DNA of 64,000 bases, taken from assembly GCA_963773465.1 (NCBI GenBank), contig CAVZBF010000004.1, positions 1,550,001 through 1,614,000 on the forward strand, in the 5' to 3' direction. Below the pieces are notes generated by a model that did not search any database, was not told the origin of the DNA, and saw only the letters and a list, made by a program, of their open reading frames with translations. A program made the position numbers and the translations under genes. Shown here piece after piece: positions 37,356 to 46,062 of this stretch. Every line of letters starts with the position of its first letter. Position 1 is the stretch's first letter. Source of the stretch: VBAS01 sp963773465. Its GTDB lineage: Bacteria > Bacteroidota > Bacteroidia > Chitinophagales > Chitinophagaceae.

Positions 37356-38168
37356 TTACAATCTGCTGTTATAAAGCGCCAATACTTCAGATGCCGTTAA
37401 AGCTTTTCCATAAAGCCGGAATTGATCCATCTTCCCGGTAAAGCCGCTGATCCAGGGATCTGTAGGGCCACTTATATTCGCTTGTTTATTCCATCCACCC
37501 ACAACTAAATTGGTTGAGCTTACTAAATTTAGCTTACCAAGACCCAAATTTCCCGAGGTTCCGGGTGTGGGAACTTCAACGCCATCAAAATAGATTTTTA
37601 ATCTGGAAGTGGTCTCATCATAAGTAAATGCAAGATGATGCCACTGGCCGTTAAACAATGGTTTTGTAAATGTTTGATTATTGTATTCCACCCAATGATC
37701 CTGTAAGGCAAATTTAAAAGTACATTTATCAATAGCCGCATGTTCTACCAACAGGAACGCAGCACTCTCATGCCAGTAATCTTTGCTTACAAGGGAGAAA
37801 TATAGTTCTGTGTTAGGATTAACAGTATTATTTACCCACATCGATATAGTGCAACTTGTCGACGCTTTAAAATCATTTGCGGAAGGATATTTTATTGCTT
37901 TTGCACCATCACCTTGTACGGCTTTTCCTGTAATACCTGCTGCTGAGGCCAATGGATTCTCCGAGGGAAAGTTTGCCCTTATGCTGTCAACTGCATTCAT
38001 CAATGGATCACTGGTGGTACCATCAAAAGCAACATAGAACTTTAAAGGGCCGCCAGGCGGGTTGGCATCTTTTGGATAGTCGCTAAGGGCAGGACGCACC
38101 TTTTTTGCACACCCGCCAGCAATCACCAAAGCAGCTAATAGTATGTGGAGGTGAATTTTAATTTTCAT
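37356..38168 (-). CDS. LamG-domain surface lipoprotein (copy 2, SusE-position)
   Basis: 270 residues, intact. Lipobox AGGC (Cys20). One LamG/concanavalin-like jelly roll from about residue 45: FYVAFDGTTSDPL, SCTISMWVNNTVN, GQWHHLAFTYDETTSRLKIYFDGVEV and GKMDQFRLYGKALTASEVLALYNS. It lies 42 bp after SusD2 and before a terminator, the same arrangement as copy 1 at 12724-13614. Such lipoproteins sit on the outer leaflet and hold glycan for the SusCD complex. No catalytic residues of GH16-type enzymes are present, so binding rather than cleavage is expected. Confidence 0.85.
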   Translation of the reverse strand: MKIKIHLHILLAALVIAGGCAKKVRPALSDYPKDANPPGGPLKFYVAFDGTTSDPLMNAVDSIRANFPSENPLASAAGITGKAVQGDGAKAIKYPSANDFKASTSCTISMWVNNTVNPNTELYFSLVSKDYWHESAAFLLVEHAAIDKCTFKFALQDHWVEYNNQTFTKPLFNGQWHHLAFTYDETTSRLKIYFDGVEVPTPGTSGNLGLGKLNLVSSTNLVVGGWNKQANISGPTDPWISGFTGKMDQFRLYGKALTASEVLALYNSRL

Positions 38169-38210
38169 TTTATTGTTTTTAATATTAAACTATCTGTTGT
38201 ATAATAAATA

Positions 38211-39716
38211 TTACCATTCAGGATTTTGGACCAACACCCCGGCAGATCTGTCAATGGCCGGTTGCGGTATTGGATAAAATCTGCATCTGTGCTGATACCC
38301 TAAAGGACCAAGTACTGATACAGCATCGCCCCATCTTACAAGGTCAAAAAATCTTTCACCTTCCAATCCTAGTTCAGCTCTTCTTTCTTTTTTAATTGCG
38401 GCACGCATAGTTGGCTGGTTTACATAAGTAACAGCACCAAGACTTACTCTTGCACGGACCTGGTTTACTAAATTTGCAGCTTGTGTACCACTACCTGTTT
38501 CATTAAGACATTCAGCTGTCATTAATAATACATCAGCATAACGGATCACTCTTTGATTTATCCAATAAGCACCGTCAAGCCAACCTGTCGATGCACGGAC
38601 AGCCGGATCGGCGTATACTTTTTTGTTCCAATATTTTTGCGGAAGTATAGTAGGATAAGGAGGAAGAGTTCCGCCATATCCGCCAGTAGCAGGATCATCT
38701 GATTGTCCTGAAAAAAGTACCGATGAAGGAAGACGCGGATCTCCTGCATCAAAAGAATTTACAAATGCATCTGTTGGTGTATTCCAACCCCAACCTAAGT
38801 TCCATCCGGTTGCATTTGGTGCACGAACGCTCTGGCAGGTTGCATACCATGAACCATGATCATCTGTTCTGTTTGGTCCCATATAGTTTTGCCATTCAAG
38901 AATTGACTCGCTGCTATTTTCTCCTGCATCTTTAAATATGCCAAAGTAGCTGGAGAATAAAGAATACTGACCAGAACTAATTATCTGTTGAAGTAAAGGA
39001 AGTGCAGATGCATAATTGCCTCTGAACATATATGACTTAGCCCATAAAGCTCTTGCTGCACCACTTGTCAATCTACCGGGATATTTTGAACCCCATACAA
39101 GTGGTAAATGAGTAGCCGCGTATTGGAGATCAGCATCAATTAAAGCATAGATAGCCGCAGACGGAGATTTTGCTACATTGGCCTGGACTGCACTATAAAT
39201 TCTAAAATCGATCTTAGGCACATCACCAAAAGTTCTTACCATATCAAAATATGAGAAAGCTCTGAAGAAACGGGCTTCAGCAATATTCACTTCTGATTCA
39301 ACGCCGCTAAGCTTCAACGAATCGGCTGTTTGCAATGCGGTATTGGTCAGGTGTATTAATGAATAGTGTGCATCCCAATAAAAATTAGAAGCCCACAAGT
39401 CTTTTACATATTGAAAATTATCAAATGGCGCTACCCATTCAGCACCATCAGAAGGTTCACTTCCTTTCTGAGAATCATCTGACCGGAAGTTATGCATGCC
39501 CTGCCAGGGAATACCACCAAACACCTGGCCGATATCATAGTCTTTTACGGCGCTGTATATTGCAAATATCTGGCCCTCTATTCCTCCTTGCTTTAAGTCA
39601 TCCAGGGTAGCAGTTAATGGTTTACGGTCAAGAAATTTTTTACAGCCGCTTACCATAAACAACATAGGTATTGCCAGCAGAAGAATATTTAATAAAATTC
39701 TTGTACTCTTTTTCAT
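38211..39716 (-). CDS. SusD/RagB outer-membrane glycan-binding lipoprotein (copy 2)
   Basis: 501 residues, intact. Lipobox SGCKKFLD (Cys25). TPR-containing SusD fold: NIAEARFFRAFSYFDMVRTFGDVP, ARALWAKSYMFRGNY, RVIRYADVLLMTAECLNE, KKERRAELGLEGERFFDLVRWGD and a terminal VLVQNPEW. Forms the lid of SusC2 and captures oligosaccharides at the surface. It starts 31 bp after the SusC2 stop. It shares a strongly similar GWNLGWGWNTPT segment and C-terminus with SusD1, indicating duplication of the whole module. Confidence 0.9.
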   Translation of the reverse strand: MKKSTRILLNILLLAIPMLFMVSGCKKFLDRKPLTATLDDLKQGGIEGQIFAIYSAVKDYDIGQVFGGIPWQGMHNFRSDDSQKGSEPSDGAEWVAPFDNFQYVKDLWASNFYWDAHYSLIHLTNTALQTADSLKLSGVESEVNIAEARFFRAFSYFDMVRTFGDVPKIDFRIYSAVQANVAKSPSAAIYALIDADLQYAATHLPLVWGSKYPGRLTSGAARALWAKSYMFRGNYASALPLLQQIISSGQYSLFSSYFGIFKDAGENSSESILEWQNYMGPNRTDDHGSWYATCQSVRAPNATGWNLGWGWNTPTDAFVNSFDAGDPRLPSSVLFSGQSDDPATGGYGGTLPPYPTILPQKYWNKKVYADPAVRASTGWLDGAYWINQRVIRYADVLLMTAECLNETGSGTQAANLVNQVRARVSLGAVTYVNQPTMRAAIKKERRAELGLEGERFFDLVRWGDAVSVLGPLGYQHRCRFYPIPQPAIDRSAGVLVQNPEW

Positions 39717-39747
39717 ATCTATATGTTTATTTATTTAATTATTTATA

Positions 39748-42700
39748 TTAAAACGATACATTAATTCCAAAGGTTGTTACCAGGGGCAATGCGCCACCTG
39801 CATCATCAACGCCAAATCTTATTGCATTGCCGCCAAACTCAGGTGAATATCCCGAATTGTTTTTCCATGTTTTCAGATTTTGCACGTTTACAAAAAGACG
39901 AATGCTCTTTGCACGGACCTTAGCTACTGTTTGCGGACTAAAATTATATCCAAGCTGAACATTTCTGATCCTGAAATAGCTTCCATCTTCAATTCCGTAT
40001 GTTGACGCTTCATAATTGATCCTATGGTCCTGTCCCAAAATAGGATCCCAATTTGAAGTACCTTCTCCATGCCACCTGTTTACTTTAAACGCTGCATAGT
40101 TTACTCTTTGAAACGGAGGCTCTGTTCCGCCCCAGTTCCTGTAAATCTCATTTCCATAAACACCACCTACATCAACTGTAAAATCAAAGCCTTTAAAATT
40201 GACGCCAATCGTTCCGCCGTATGCAAAGTCAGGAGTTGGGTTTCCGATAAATGTTTTATCTGCAGTATTTATTTTTCCATCTCCATTTATGTCCTTGAAC
40301 TTTAAATCTCCGGGGCCATAAGAGAATTCAGTATTTACCGGTGAAGAAAGTTTATCAGAATAGGTTTGATAAAGACCCTCGACTACATAGCCATAAAATG
40401 ATCCGACAGGTTGACCAACCACAGTTCTGTTATATCCGTTTATCACCGCGAAATCTTTTGTTGCCAGTTCAAGTACTTCATTATTATATGTGGTGAAATT
40501 ACCAGAGATGTTCAACGTAACTCCGGATTTGAATTTTTGTTCCCAGCTTGCTGCTAATTCGATACCGTTATTCTTAATGCTGCCCACATTAGTTAAACCA
40601 TCGGAAGCACCACTGATGCCCGGTATTAATGTCATTAAGTCTTTAGTCACTTTACTATAATAGCTTGCATCTACATGCAGGCGGTTTTGAAATGCTGCTA
40701 ATTCAAAACCTGCTTCTTTAGCATGTACAGTTTCCCATCTCAGGTTTCGATCAGGAAGATATACCTGGCGATATGCAGTGTAGATATTGTTTCCAAATAC
40801 GGCTGCTGCGCCGGTGGCTAAAGTGGGATAAAAAGGATAATGTCCCGAAAGACCGGGCACATCAATATTCTGGTTTCCTAATACACCTATCGAACCTTTT
40901 ATTTTTAAGAAATCAAAAATTTCCTGGCTGCTCATAAAATTCTCCTTCGTCATTTCCCAGGCAACACCTACAGCCCAGAAGTTTTGCCAGCGTTTTTCAG
41001 GTGATATTTGAGATGATGCATCACTTCTGAAGGAAGCATTCAGGAAATATTTTCCCTGGTAGTTATATAATGCCCTGAACAAGCCCGACACTGTGGTACG
41101 TTCATACTGGTCAGATGATGATCGTTGCGATGCTGCATCACCAAATCCATTAGTGATATACCAAAATCTTTCATCATCAGGTATTGCAGAACCAGTTGAA
41201 CTTTGATTTACCGAAGCTGACCTGCCGAAAAATGAAAAGTAATATGTGGTAAATCCTCCGGTTGCGGTCAGGTTGTGACTGCCACCAATTTTCTTTTTAT
41301 ATGTAAGAAGATGGTCCTGCTGGAATTTTCTGTAAGTGTGATCATCTTCAGTTATTTTGGTTGCAGGGCTGTATAAGAATACTGCATTAACAGACGGATC
41401 ATAGGAATTATACAAGGGTGTATATCTTCTTGAATTTATACTGCTCATGTCAGTATACAAAGTCGTTTTCCAGGTGAAATCTTTCAAAATAGTTAACTCA
41501 GCAAATACACTTCCCACCATCCTGTATTCATGGCTTCTTGATTTGTTCCATTCATTTTCTGTGTATAATAACGGATTCACGACGCCTGAGGTTTGCAGAA
41601 TAGGAAGCTCGGAATAAAGATTTTGATTCATACTATCCAATCCATATGGATTTTTTGTATAAACAGTTGTAGTGCCGGCTGAAACAATTGGCGCAACTTT
41701 GCGGGCTGCATCAAGTATCCATCCTGCATCATAAGGATTCTTTTGTCTTACACCATTAAAATTAATTCCAACCCTTATCCCCTTTGTTAATCTGAATTCA
41801 TCATTAAATGATAAAAGCATTTTCTCCAGCTTTTCATGTCTTATCAGGCCTTCATCAGATGTATATCCAAGACCCAGTGTAAACTTATTCCTGTCAGTAC
41901 TTCCAGATACACTCAGGTTATTGGAATTGAATTTTCCTGTTCTTGTTACTGCATCGATCCAGTCGGTATTGCCTGTCCATGGTGTATAATCAAACGGCGC
42001 AATTGGTGTATTCAGGTTTGCTTTTTCTTCTTCAAACAATGTTTTAAAGAGAGCAGCGTCTGCTAATTCAATTTTATCAACCAATTTTTTGAAACCATAA
42101 GTAGCATTAAAGTTGATCACTACTTGTCCTGTTCTTGCTTTTTTAGTTGTTATTGCTATAACACCGGCAGCGCCTCTTACACCAAAAATTGCCAGCGACG
42201 AAGGATCTTTTAGTATTTCAATTGATTCAATATCGTTAGGATTGATATAATCTATATTATCATTAAACACACCATCCACTACATAAAGCGGAGAAACAGA
42301 CCCGATACTAATAGTACCGCGGATACGAATATCCGGAGCTTTACCCGGCGTACCGCTGTTTACTACAGATAAGCCCGCAACCTTACCCTGCAATGAAGCA
42401 ACGGGATTTGTATTAGGCCTGTCAGCTACTTCTTTACCGGAAATTTTTACAATAGACCCGGTAAGGTCTCTTTTTGTCGCGGTACCATAACCGATCACCA
42501 CTACCTGGTCCTGTACCTTTACGGAAGGAGTTAGTCTTACATTAATAGCAGATTGACCGCTTACTGAAATTTGTTTTTCATCGTAACCAACATAAGAAAA
42601 GATAAGCACTGCATCATCAGGTACTGTAATGGCAAAATCTCCTTTTGAATCGGCAGATACACCAAGATTAGTTCCTTTCACCCGGATGCTTGCTCCAGCT

Positions 42701-43128
42701 AATGGATTTCCATTTTCATCAGTTATTTTTCCGGTGACTCTTATTTCGGGTGCTAATGTAACTTTAGAAAAAAGTACAACAAGATTATCCGGCATTACTT
42801 TGTAGGAAAGTGATGTGCTGAGCAAAAGTTTATCCATTACTTCCGGCAAATCAGCATCACGAACAACCAGGTCGATCTTTTTATTGATTGGCGCAATATC
42901 AGAACTGTACACAAAGCGATAGCTTGACGCTTTTTCCACAGCCGTTAATGCTTTTGACCACTCCGTGTTTCTAACAACGACAGTGATCTTGTCCTGGCCG
43001 TTTGCAAATACTGATAATTGTACGCATAAGACCATCAGAGCTAAAGTGGTTACTCTCATAATCCTCAGGATTTTTTCCCTTCCAAAGGGCGTTTTCAAAA
43101 AGCAGCTAAGAATTTCCCGTTTTGGCAT
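39748..43128 (-). CDS. SusC/RagA TonB-dependent glycan transporter with STN domain (copy 2)
   Basis: 1,126 residues from the ATG at 43128 (MPKREIL); a longer reading would need a GTG and lies upstream of the leader. Order: signal segment (TTLALMVLCVQLSVFA), STN domain about 46-112 (VVRNTEWSKALTAVEKASSYRFVYSS), CarboxypepD_reg domain (IRVTGKITDENGNPLAGASIRVKG), TonB box DQVVVIGYGT, plug with SPLYVVDGV and DPSSLAIFGVRGAAGVIAIT, and a 22-strand barrel ending TFGINVSF. The STN domain is the part that contacts FecR-type anti-sigma factors, and fecR plus an ECF sigma gene are directly upstream. So substrate binding should induce its own locus. Intact. Confidence 0.93.
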   Translation of the reverse strand: MPKREILSCFLKTPFGREKILRIMRVTTLALMVLCVQLSVFANGQDKITVVVRNTEWSKALTAVEKASSYRFVYSSDIAPINKKIDLVVRDADLPEVMDKLLLSTSLSYKVMPDNLVVLFSKVTLAPEIRVTGKITDENGNPLAGASIRVKGTNLGVSADSKGDFAITVPDDAVLIFSYVGYDEKQISVSGQSAINVRLTPSVKVQDQVVVIGYGTATKRDLTGSIVKISGKEVADRPNTNPVASLQGKVAGLSVVNSGTPGKAPDIRIRGTISIGSVSPLYVVDGVFNDNIDYINPNDIESIEILKDPSSLAIFGVRGAAGVIAITTKKARTGQVVINFNATYGFKKLVDKIELADAALFKTLFEEEKANLNTPIAPFDYTPWTGNTDWIDAVTRTGKFNSNNLSVSGSTDRNKFTLGLGYTSDEGLIRHEKLEKMLLSFNDEFRLTKGIRVGINFNGVRQKNPYDAGWILDAARKVAPIVSAGTTTVYTKNPYGLDSMNQNLYSELPILQTSGVVNPLLYTENEWNKSRSHEYRMVGSVFAELTILKDFTWKTTLYTDMSSINSRRYTPLYNSYDPSVNAVFLYSPATKITEDDHTYRKFQQDHLLTYKKKIGGSHNLTATGGFTTYYFSFFGRSASVNQSSTGSAIPDDERFWYITNGFGDAASQRSSSDQYERTTVSGLFRALYNYQGKYFLNASFRSDASSQISPEKRWQNFWAVGVAWEMTKENFMSSQEIFDFLKIKGSIGVLGNQNIDVPGLSGHYPFYPTLATGAAAVFGNNIYTAYRQVYLPDRNLRWETVHAKEAGFELAAFQNRLHVDASYYSKVTKDLMTLIPGISGASDGLTNVGSIKNNGIELAASWEQKFKSGVTLNISGNFTTYNNEVLELATKDFAVINGYNRTVVGQPVGSFYGYVVEGLYQTYSDKLSSPVNTEFSYGPGDLKFKDINGDGKINTADKTFIGNPTPDFAYGGTIGVNFKGFDFTVDVGGVYGNEIYRNWGGTEPPFQRVNYAAFKVNRWHGEGTSNWDPILGQDHRINYEASTYGIEDGSYFRIRNVQLGYNFSPQTVAKVRAKSIRLFVNVQNLKTWKNNSGYSPEFGGNAIRFGVDDAGGALPLVTTFGINVSF

Positions 43129-43195
43129 AAATTCGGTTTTAGGGTTAAGCAATATCAACTCAAACACAGAGTTTTTTCTTGACTCAGTTTTTTCT

Positions 43196-43225
43196 AACGG
43201 GGTTCCGCGGGGGCGGAGTCCCGTT
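43196..43225. repeat. GC hairpin between fecR and susC2
   Basis: AACGGG-gtt-CCGC-GGGG-GCGG-agt-CCCGTT, a nested perfect-arm palindrome just after the fecR stop. No T-run follows in the minus direction, so it is not a standard terminator. It may be an mRNA stem or one of the GC repeats of this genome. Confidence 0.55.
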
Positions 43226-43229
43226 CTTA

Positions 43230-44369
43230 TTAATAAATAACTACGTTATCATTGCCAATTCTGAAATTAAATGACTTTGATAACTTCAGGTATGACAATA
43301 CATCTTCCATTGTTTCATTTTCAAAATTCCCGGTGTAATGAACACTCTTCAGCGACTCATTTGCTATCGTTACTTTTTTTCCAAACCATCTTTCGATCAG
43401 GTGCCCGATATCTTCAAGGGTTTCATCCTCAAAGTATAATTTGTTTTGAGTCCAGGCTATTTCACCAATAATATTATAAGTTGGGTTGGGTTTTATTTCT
43501 TTTACTTCATATTTCGGAATGCGAACAGAGTTGGATTTTACCAGGACTGTTTTTTCCGGTTTTATCTCTGCTTTGGGCTCCTCGTTGGCAACACTTATTT
43601 TTTCATTAGGGTTTAAAACTATCTTTTGATCCCTGTCTTTCAGTGTAACTTCTATTCTGCCCTTTATCAGTGCAGCTTCAGCAAATTTTTCGTCGCTGTA
43701 AGATCGGACATTAAAAGAAGTTCCTAAGACTTTTATATCCATCTTTTTTGTATGGATTATAAAAGGCTTATCTGCATTTTTAACTACATCGAAATAGGCT
43801 TCTCCATTAAGAGAAACCTCCCGAAGCCCTTTGTTGAAGCTTGAATTATTATAATCAAGGTTTGAACCTGCATTTAACCAAACCTGCGAGCCATCCGGTA
43901 ATACGATCTTACTTCTGTTCCCGTTTTTGGTTGCCACTGAGCTTATTGCTTTTGAAGCGATCGCCTCTGTGGTTTGCTTTTTAGAAAAAAAATAAACCGC
44001 ACCCGTTAAAAGAAAAAGGAAAAAGGCAATAGAAATGACCACTACAGCTTTTCTTTTAAAAATTGAACGGGGAGACTTCTGTTTCTCCTCAAACAGCGAT
44101 TCCTCGTTTACTATTTCTTCCGGATTTTCCTTTACAAAGAATTCATCCTTGTACTTCATTACATGACGCATATAAGCCGCCTCATTTCCCGGAGCTGCAG
44201 TGTTTAGCTGCTCCCACATTTCCATAAGCATATCTGCGTGGTGATGAAGATTCGGATTATTCAATAAGATAGAATGAAGTTCCTGCAGTTCTCCGGCGGT
44301 AGCTTCTTTAGACATCTTCTTCGCAAGCAGGCTCCAGAATTGGTGTTGAGACGGGTTATGTAGATCCAT
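43230..44369 (-). CDS. FecR-type anti-sigma factor
   Basis: 380 residues from ATG 44369 (MDLHNPSQHQFW); the longer frame would need TTG. The cytoplasmic N-terminus has the anti-sigma helices (WSLLAKKMSKEATAGELQELHSIL). One membrane helix (AVVVISIAFFLFLLTGAVYFF, about 107-127) follows. The periplasmic FecR domain is RSKIVLPDGSQVWLNAGSNLDY..VSLNGEAYFDV..KPFIIHT..IKVLGTSFNVRSY, with a C-terminal secretin/STN-like domain (LEDIGHLIERWFGKKVTI). It holds the ECF sigma factor inactive until the STN domain of SusC2 signals. It lies 53 bp downstream of the sigma gene and 101 bp upstream of susC2. Confidence 0.92.
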   Translation of the reverse strand: MDLHNPSQHQFWSLLAKKMSKEATAGELQELHSILLNNPNLHHHADMLMEMWEQLNTAAPGNEAAYMRHVMKYKDEFFVKENPEEIVNEESLFEEKQKSPRSIFKRKAVVVISIAFFLFLLTGAVYFFSKKQTTEAIASKAISSVATKNGNRSKIVLPDGSQVWLNAGSNLDYNNSSFNKGLREVSLNGEAYFDVVKNADKPFIIHTKKMDIKVLGTSFNVRSYSDEKFAEAALIKGRIEVTLKDRDQKIVLNPNEKISVANEEPKAEIKPEKTVLVKSNSVRIPKYEVKEIKPNPTYNIIGEIAWTQNKLYFEDETLEDIGHLIERWFGKKVTIANESLKSVHYTGNFENETMEDVLSYLKLSKSFNFRIGNDNVVIY

Positions 44370-44422
44370 CACATTAAAGGACAATATTTTGTTGTCATTC
44401 CCCCAAAGAGATTGAAAATATT

Positions 44423-44983
44423 TTAATTATGCCGGAACGTGTAGCGAATGGCACCGCTGATCTTTTTCAGCGCAATGGAGATCTGGTTATCCACGGTACT
44501 TTCTGAAATGCCCAGGAGCTGGGCAGTTTGTTTATAGGTAAGGCCATCTTCCTTTATAAGTGTATAGATAAGCTTACACCTTGGCGGCAGGGCATTTATT
44601 GCCGTTTTCAGTTTCATATTCATCTCTCTCGTTATCATTGCAGCGCCGGGATCTGCAAACGGATCCTCAGGCTCTATTTCCACTGCATCAAGATCGGTGA
44701 GGTTTTCCCGGTGAAGCTTTTTGAGATAATTGAATGTGATATTTTTGGCAGAAACGTACAGGTACAGCTTCAGGTTTTTTATTTCTTCGATATTTTTTCT
44801 GCGCCGCCAAATATTAATAAACACATCGGAAACGATTTCCTCCGTTAATTCTTTGTTTTTGGTAAAGCCCATAACAAAGCGTGACAGTTTATTGTAAAAC
44901 TGAATGAAGAGCTGACGATAAGCAAGCTGGTCGTCATTAGCAATCCGTTCGCCCAGGCGGGCAAGATCATCCCATTTATCCAT
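44423..44983 (-). CDS. ECF-family RNA polymerase sigma-70 factor (Bacteroidota PUL type)
   Basis: 186 residues, intact. Region 2 (QLAYRQLFIQFYNKLSRFVMGFTKNKELTEEIVSDVFINIWRRR) and region 4 (LPPRCKLIYTLIKEDGLTYKQTAQLLGISESTVDNQISIALKKI) are clear. It directs RNA polymerase to promoters of its target locus, presumably susC2 onward, and is controlled by the adjacent FecR protein. It is the first gene of the minus-strand locus. The 150-bp gap to the divergent AIM24-like gene would carry its own promoter, but I cannot point to a convincing one on that strand. Confidence 0.93.
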   Translation of the reverse strand: MDKWDDLARLGERIANDDQLAYRQLFIQFYNKLSRFVMGFTKNKELTEEIVSDVFINIWRRRKNIEEIKNLKLYLYVSAKNITFNYLKKLHRENLTDLDAVEIEPEDPFADPGAAMITREMNMKLKTAINALPPRCKLIYTLIKEDGLTYKQTAQLLGISESTVDNQISIALKKISGAIRYTFRHN

Positions 44984-45108
44984 AGCAAGCAGGAGACTAA
45001 GTTAGAATTATTAAATGAATCAGGAACATGTTTTTTATTAGCGGCACGGATTGAAAAATCAAAATTTCATTTATCATTTTATTTAGGAAACTGGTATTTT
45101 CTTCCGCT

Positions 45109-45116
45109 TAACTTTG
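45109..45116 (+). promoter_or_regulatory. Candidate -7 box for the AIM24-like gene
   Basis: TAACTTTG matches the Bacteroidota TAnnTTTG -7 element exactly and lies 17 bp before the ATG at 45134. No clear TTG -33 element is at the expected distance, so the call is moderate. Confidence 0.45.
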
Positions 45117-45133
45117 TCTCAAATAATTTTAAA

Positions 45134-45938
45134 ATGAGCACAGCTACAAGAACCAATCATGAAATAGATTATCTCATTCGCGGGCGAAGAAATGCAATGC
45201 GTGGAGATAGAACTCGACCCCACTGAAACAGCCATTGCCGAAGCCGGGGCATTTATGATGATGGATGAAGGAATTCAAATGGAAACAATTTTTGGCGACG
45301 GCCGGGGACAAGAGAAAGGTTTTTTTGGAAAACTGATGAGTGCAGGTAAACGGGTACTTACAGGCGAAAGTCTTTTCATGACTGCATTTACAAATACAGG
45401 ACAGGGAAAGAAAAAAGTATTATTCGCTTCGCCTTATCCCGGAAAAATTATTCCGATAGACCTGCAGCAGCTCGGCGGGAAAATGATCTGCCAGAAAGAT
45501 GCGTTTTTGTGTGCAGCAAAAGGCGTAGCAGTTGGAATAGAGTTTCAAAAAAGATTGGGTACAGGTTTGTTTGGGGGTGAAGGATTTATTATGCAAAAAC
45601 TCGAAGGTGATGGGTTGGCTTTTGTACATGCGGGTGGTCATGTAATGGAACGTGAACTGCAACCCGGTGAGCTTTTAAAAATTGATACAGGTTGTATTGT
45701 TGCATTTACTCCAAGTTGCGATTACGATATTCAATTCGTTGGCGGAATAAAAAATACTTTGTTTGGTGGTGAAGGGTTATTCTTTGCTACACTTCGCGGT
45801 CCCGGCAAAGTTTGGATCCAATCATTACCGATCAGCAGGCTCGCAAGCAGGATACTTGCTTATGGAACTTATAAGCGTAAAGACGAAGGAAGCTTGTTGG
45901 GCGGGTTGGGTAATTTACTGGACGGTGATGGAGTGTGA
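45134..45938 (+). CDS. AIM24/TIGR00266-family protein; one frame break
   Basis: The start at 45134 gives MSTATRTNHEIDYLI. A surplus C near 45179 separates this from AGEEMQCVEIELDPTETAIAEAGAFMMMD. The open frame from 45192 alone would lack the first strand of the fold. About 267 residues. Repeated beta-hairpin pattern with GKRVLTGESLFMTAFTN, GEGFIMQKLEGDGLAFVHAGG and GEGLFFATLRGPGKVWIQSLP identifies the AIM24-like double-psi beta family. No signal peptide; cytoplasmic. Bacterial function is not established. It is monocistronic, ending before a 7-bp tandem repeat and a bidirectional terminator. Confidence 0.82.
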
Positions 45939-45940
45939 TA

Positions 45941-45968
45941 GTGAGTGGTGAGCGGTGAGTGGTGAGTA
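45941..45968. repeat. Four tandem copies of a 7-bp unit
   Basis: GTGAGTG-GTGAGCG-GTGAGTG-GTGAGTA, starting 2 bp after the AIM24-like stop. Non-coding microsatellite-like tract. Confidence 0.75.
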
Positions 45969-46006
45969 GACGGTTCGAAATATATTAATTAAGAATTGGA
46001 ATAATA

Positions 46007-46040
46007 AAGAAGCGTCCCGATAATTATCGGGACGCTTCTT
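46007..46040. terminator. Bidirectional terminator: perfect 34-bp palindrome
   Basis: AAGAAGCGTCCCGATAA and its exact complement abut with no mismatch. It sits between the convergent AIM24-like (ends 45938) and M16 (ends 46063) genes. The ends provide A- and T-rich tails (AATAAAGAAG / CTTCTTATT), so it can end transcripts from both sides. The core is the CCCGATA..TATCGGG palindrome also found at 20288 and 35585. Confidence 0.8.
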
Positions 46041-46062
46041 ATTAGAATAGTTTATAAGAAAA

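Noticed and set aside
37356..38168. GH16-type laminarinase
   Set aside because: It has the LamG jelly-roll pattern but not the ExDxxE catalytic motif of GH16.
45941..45968. CRISPR-like repeats
   Set aside because: Four contiguous 7-bp copies without spacers are a microsatellite-like tract.
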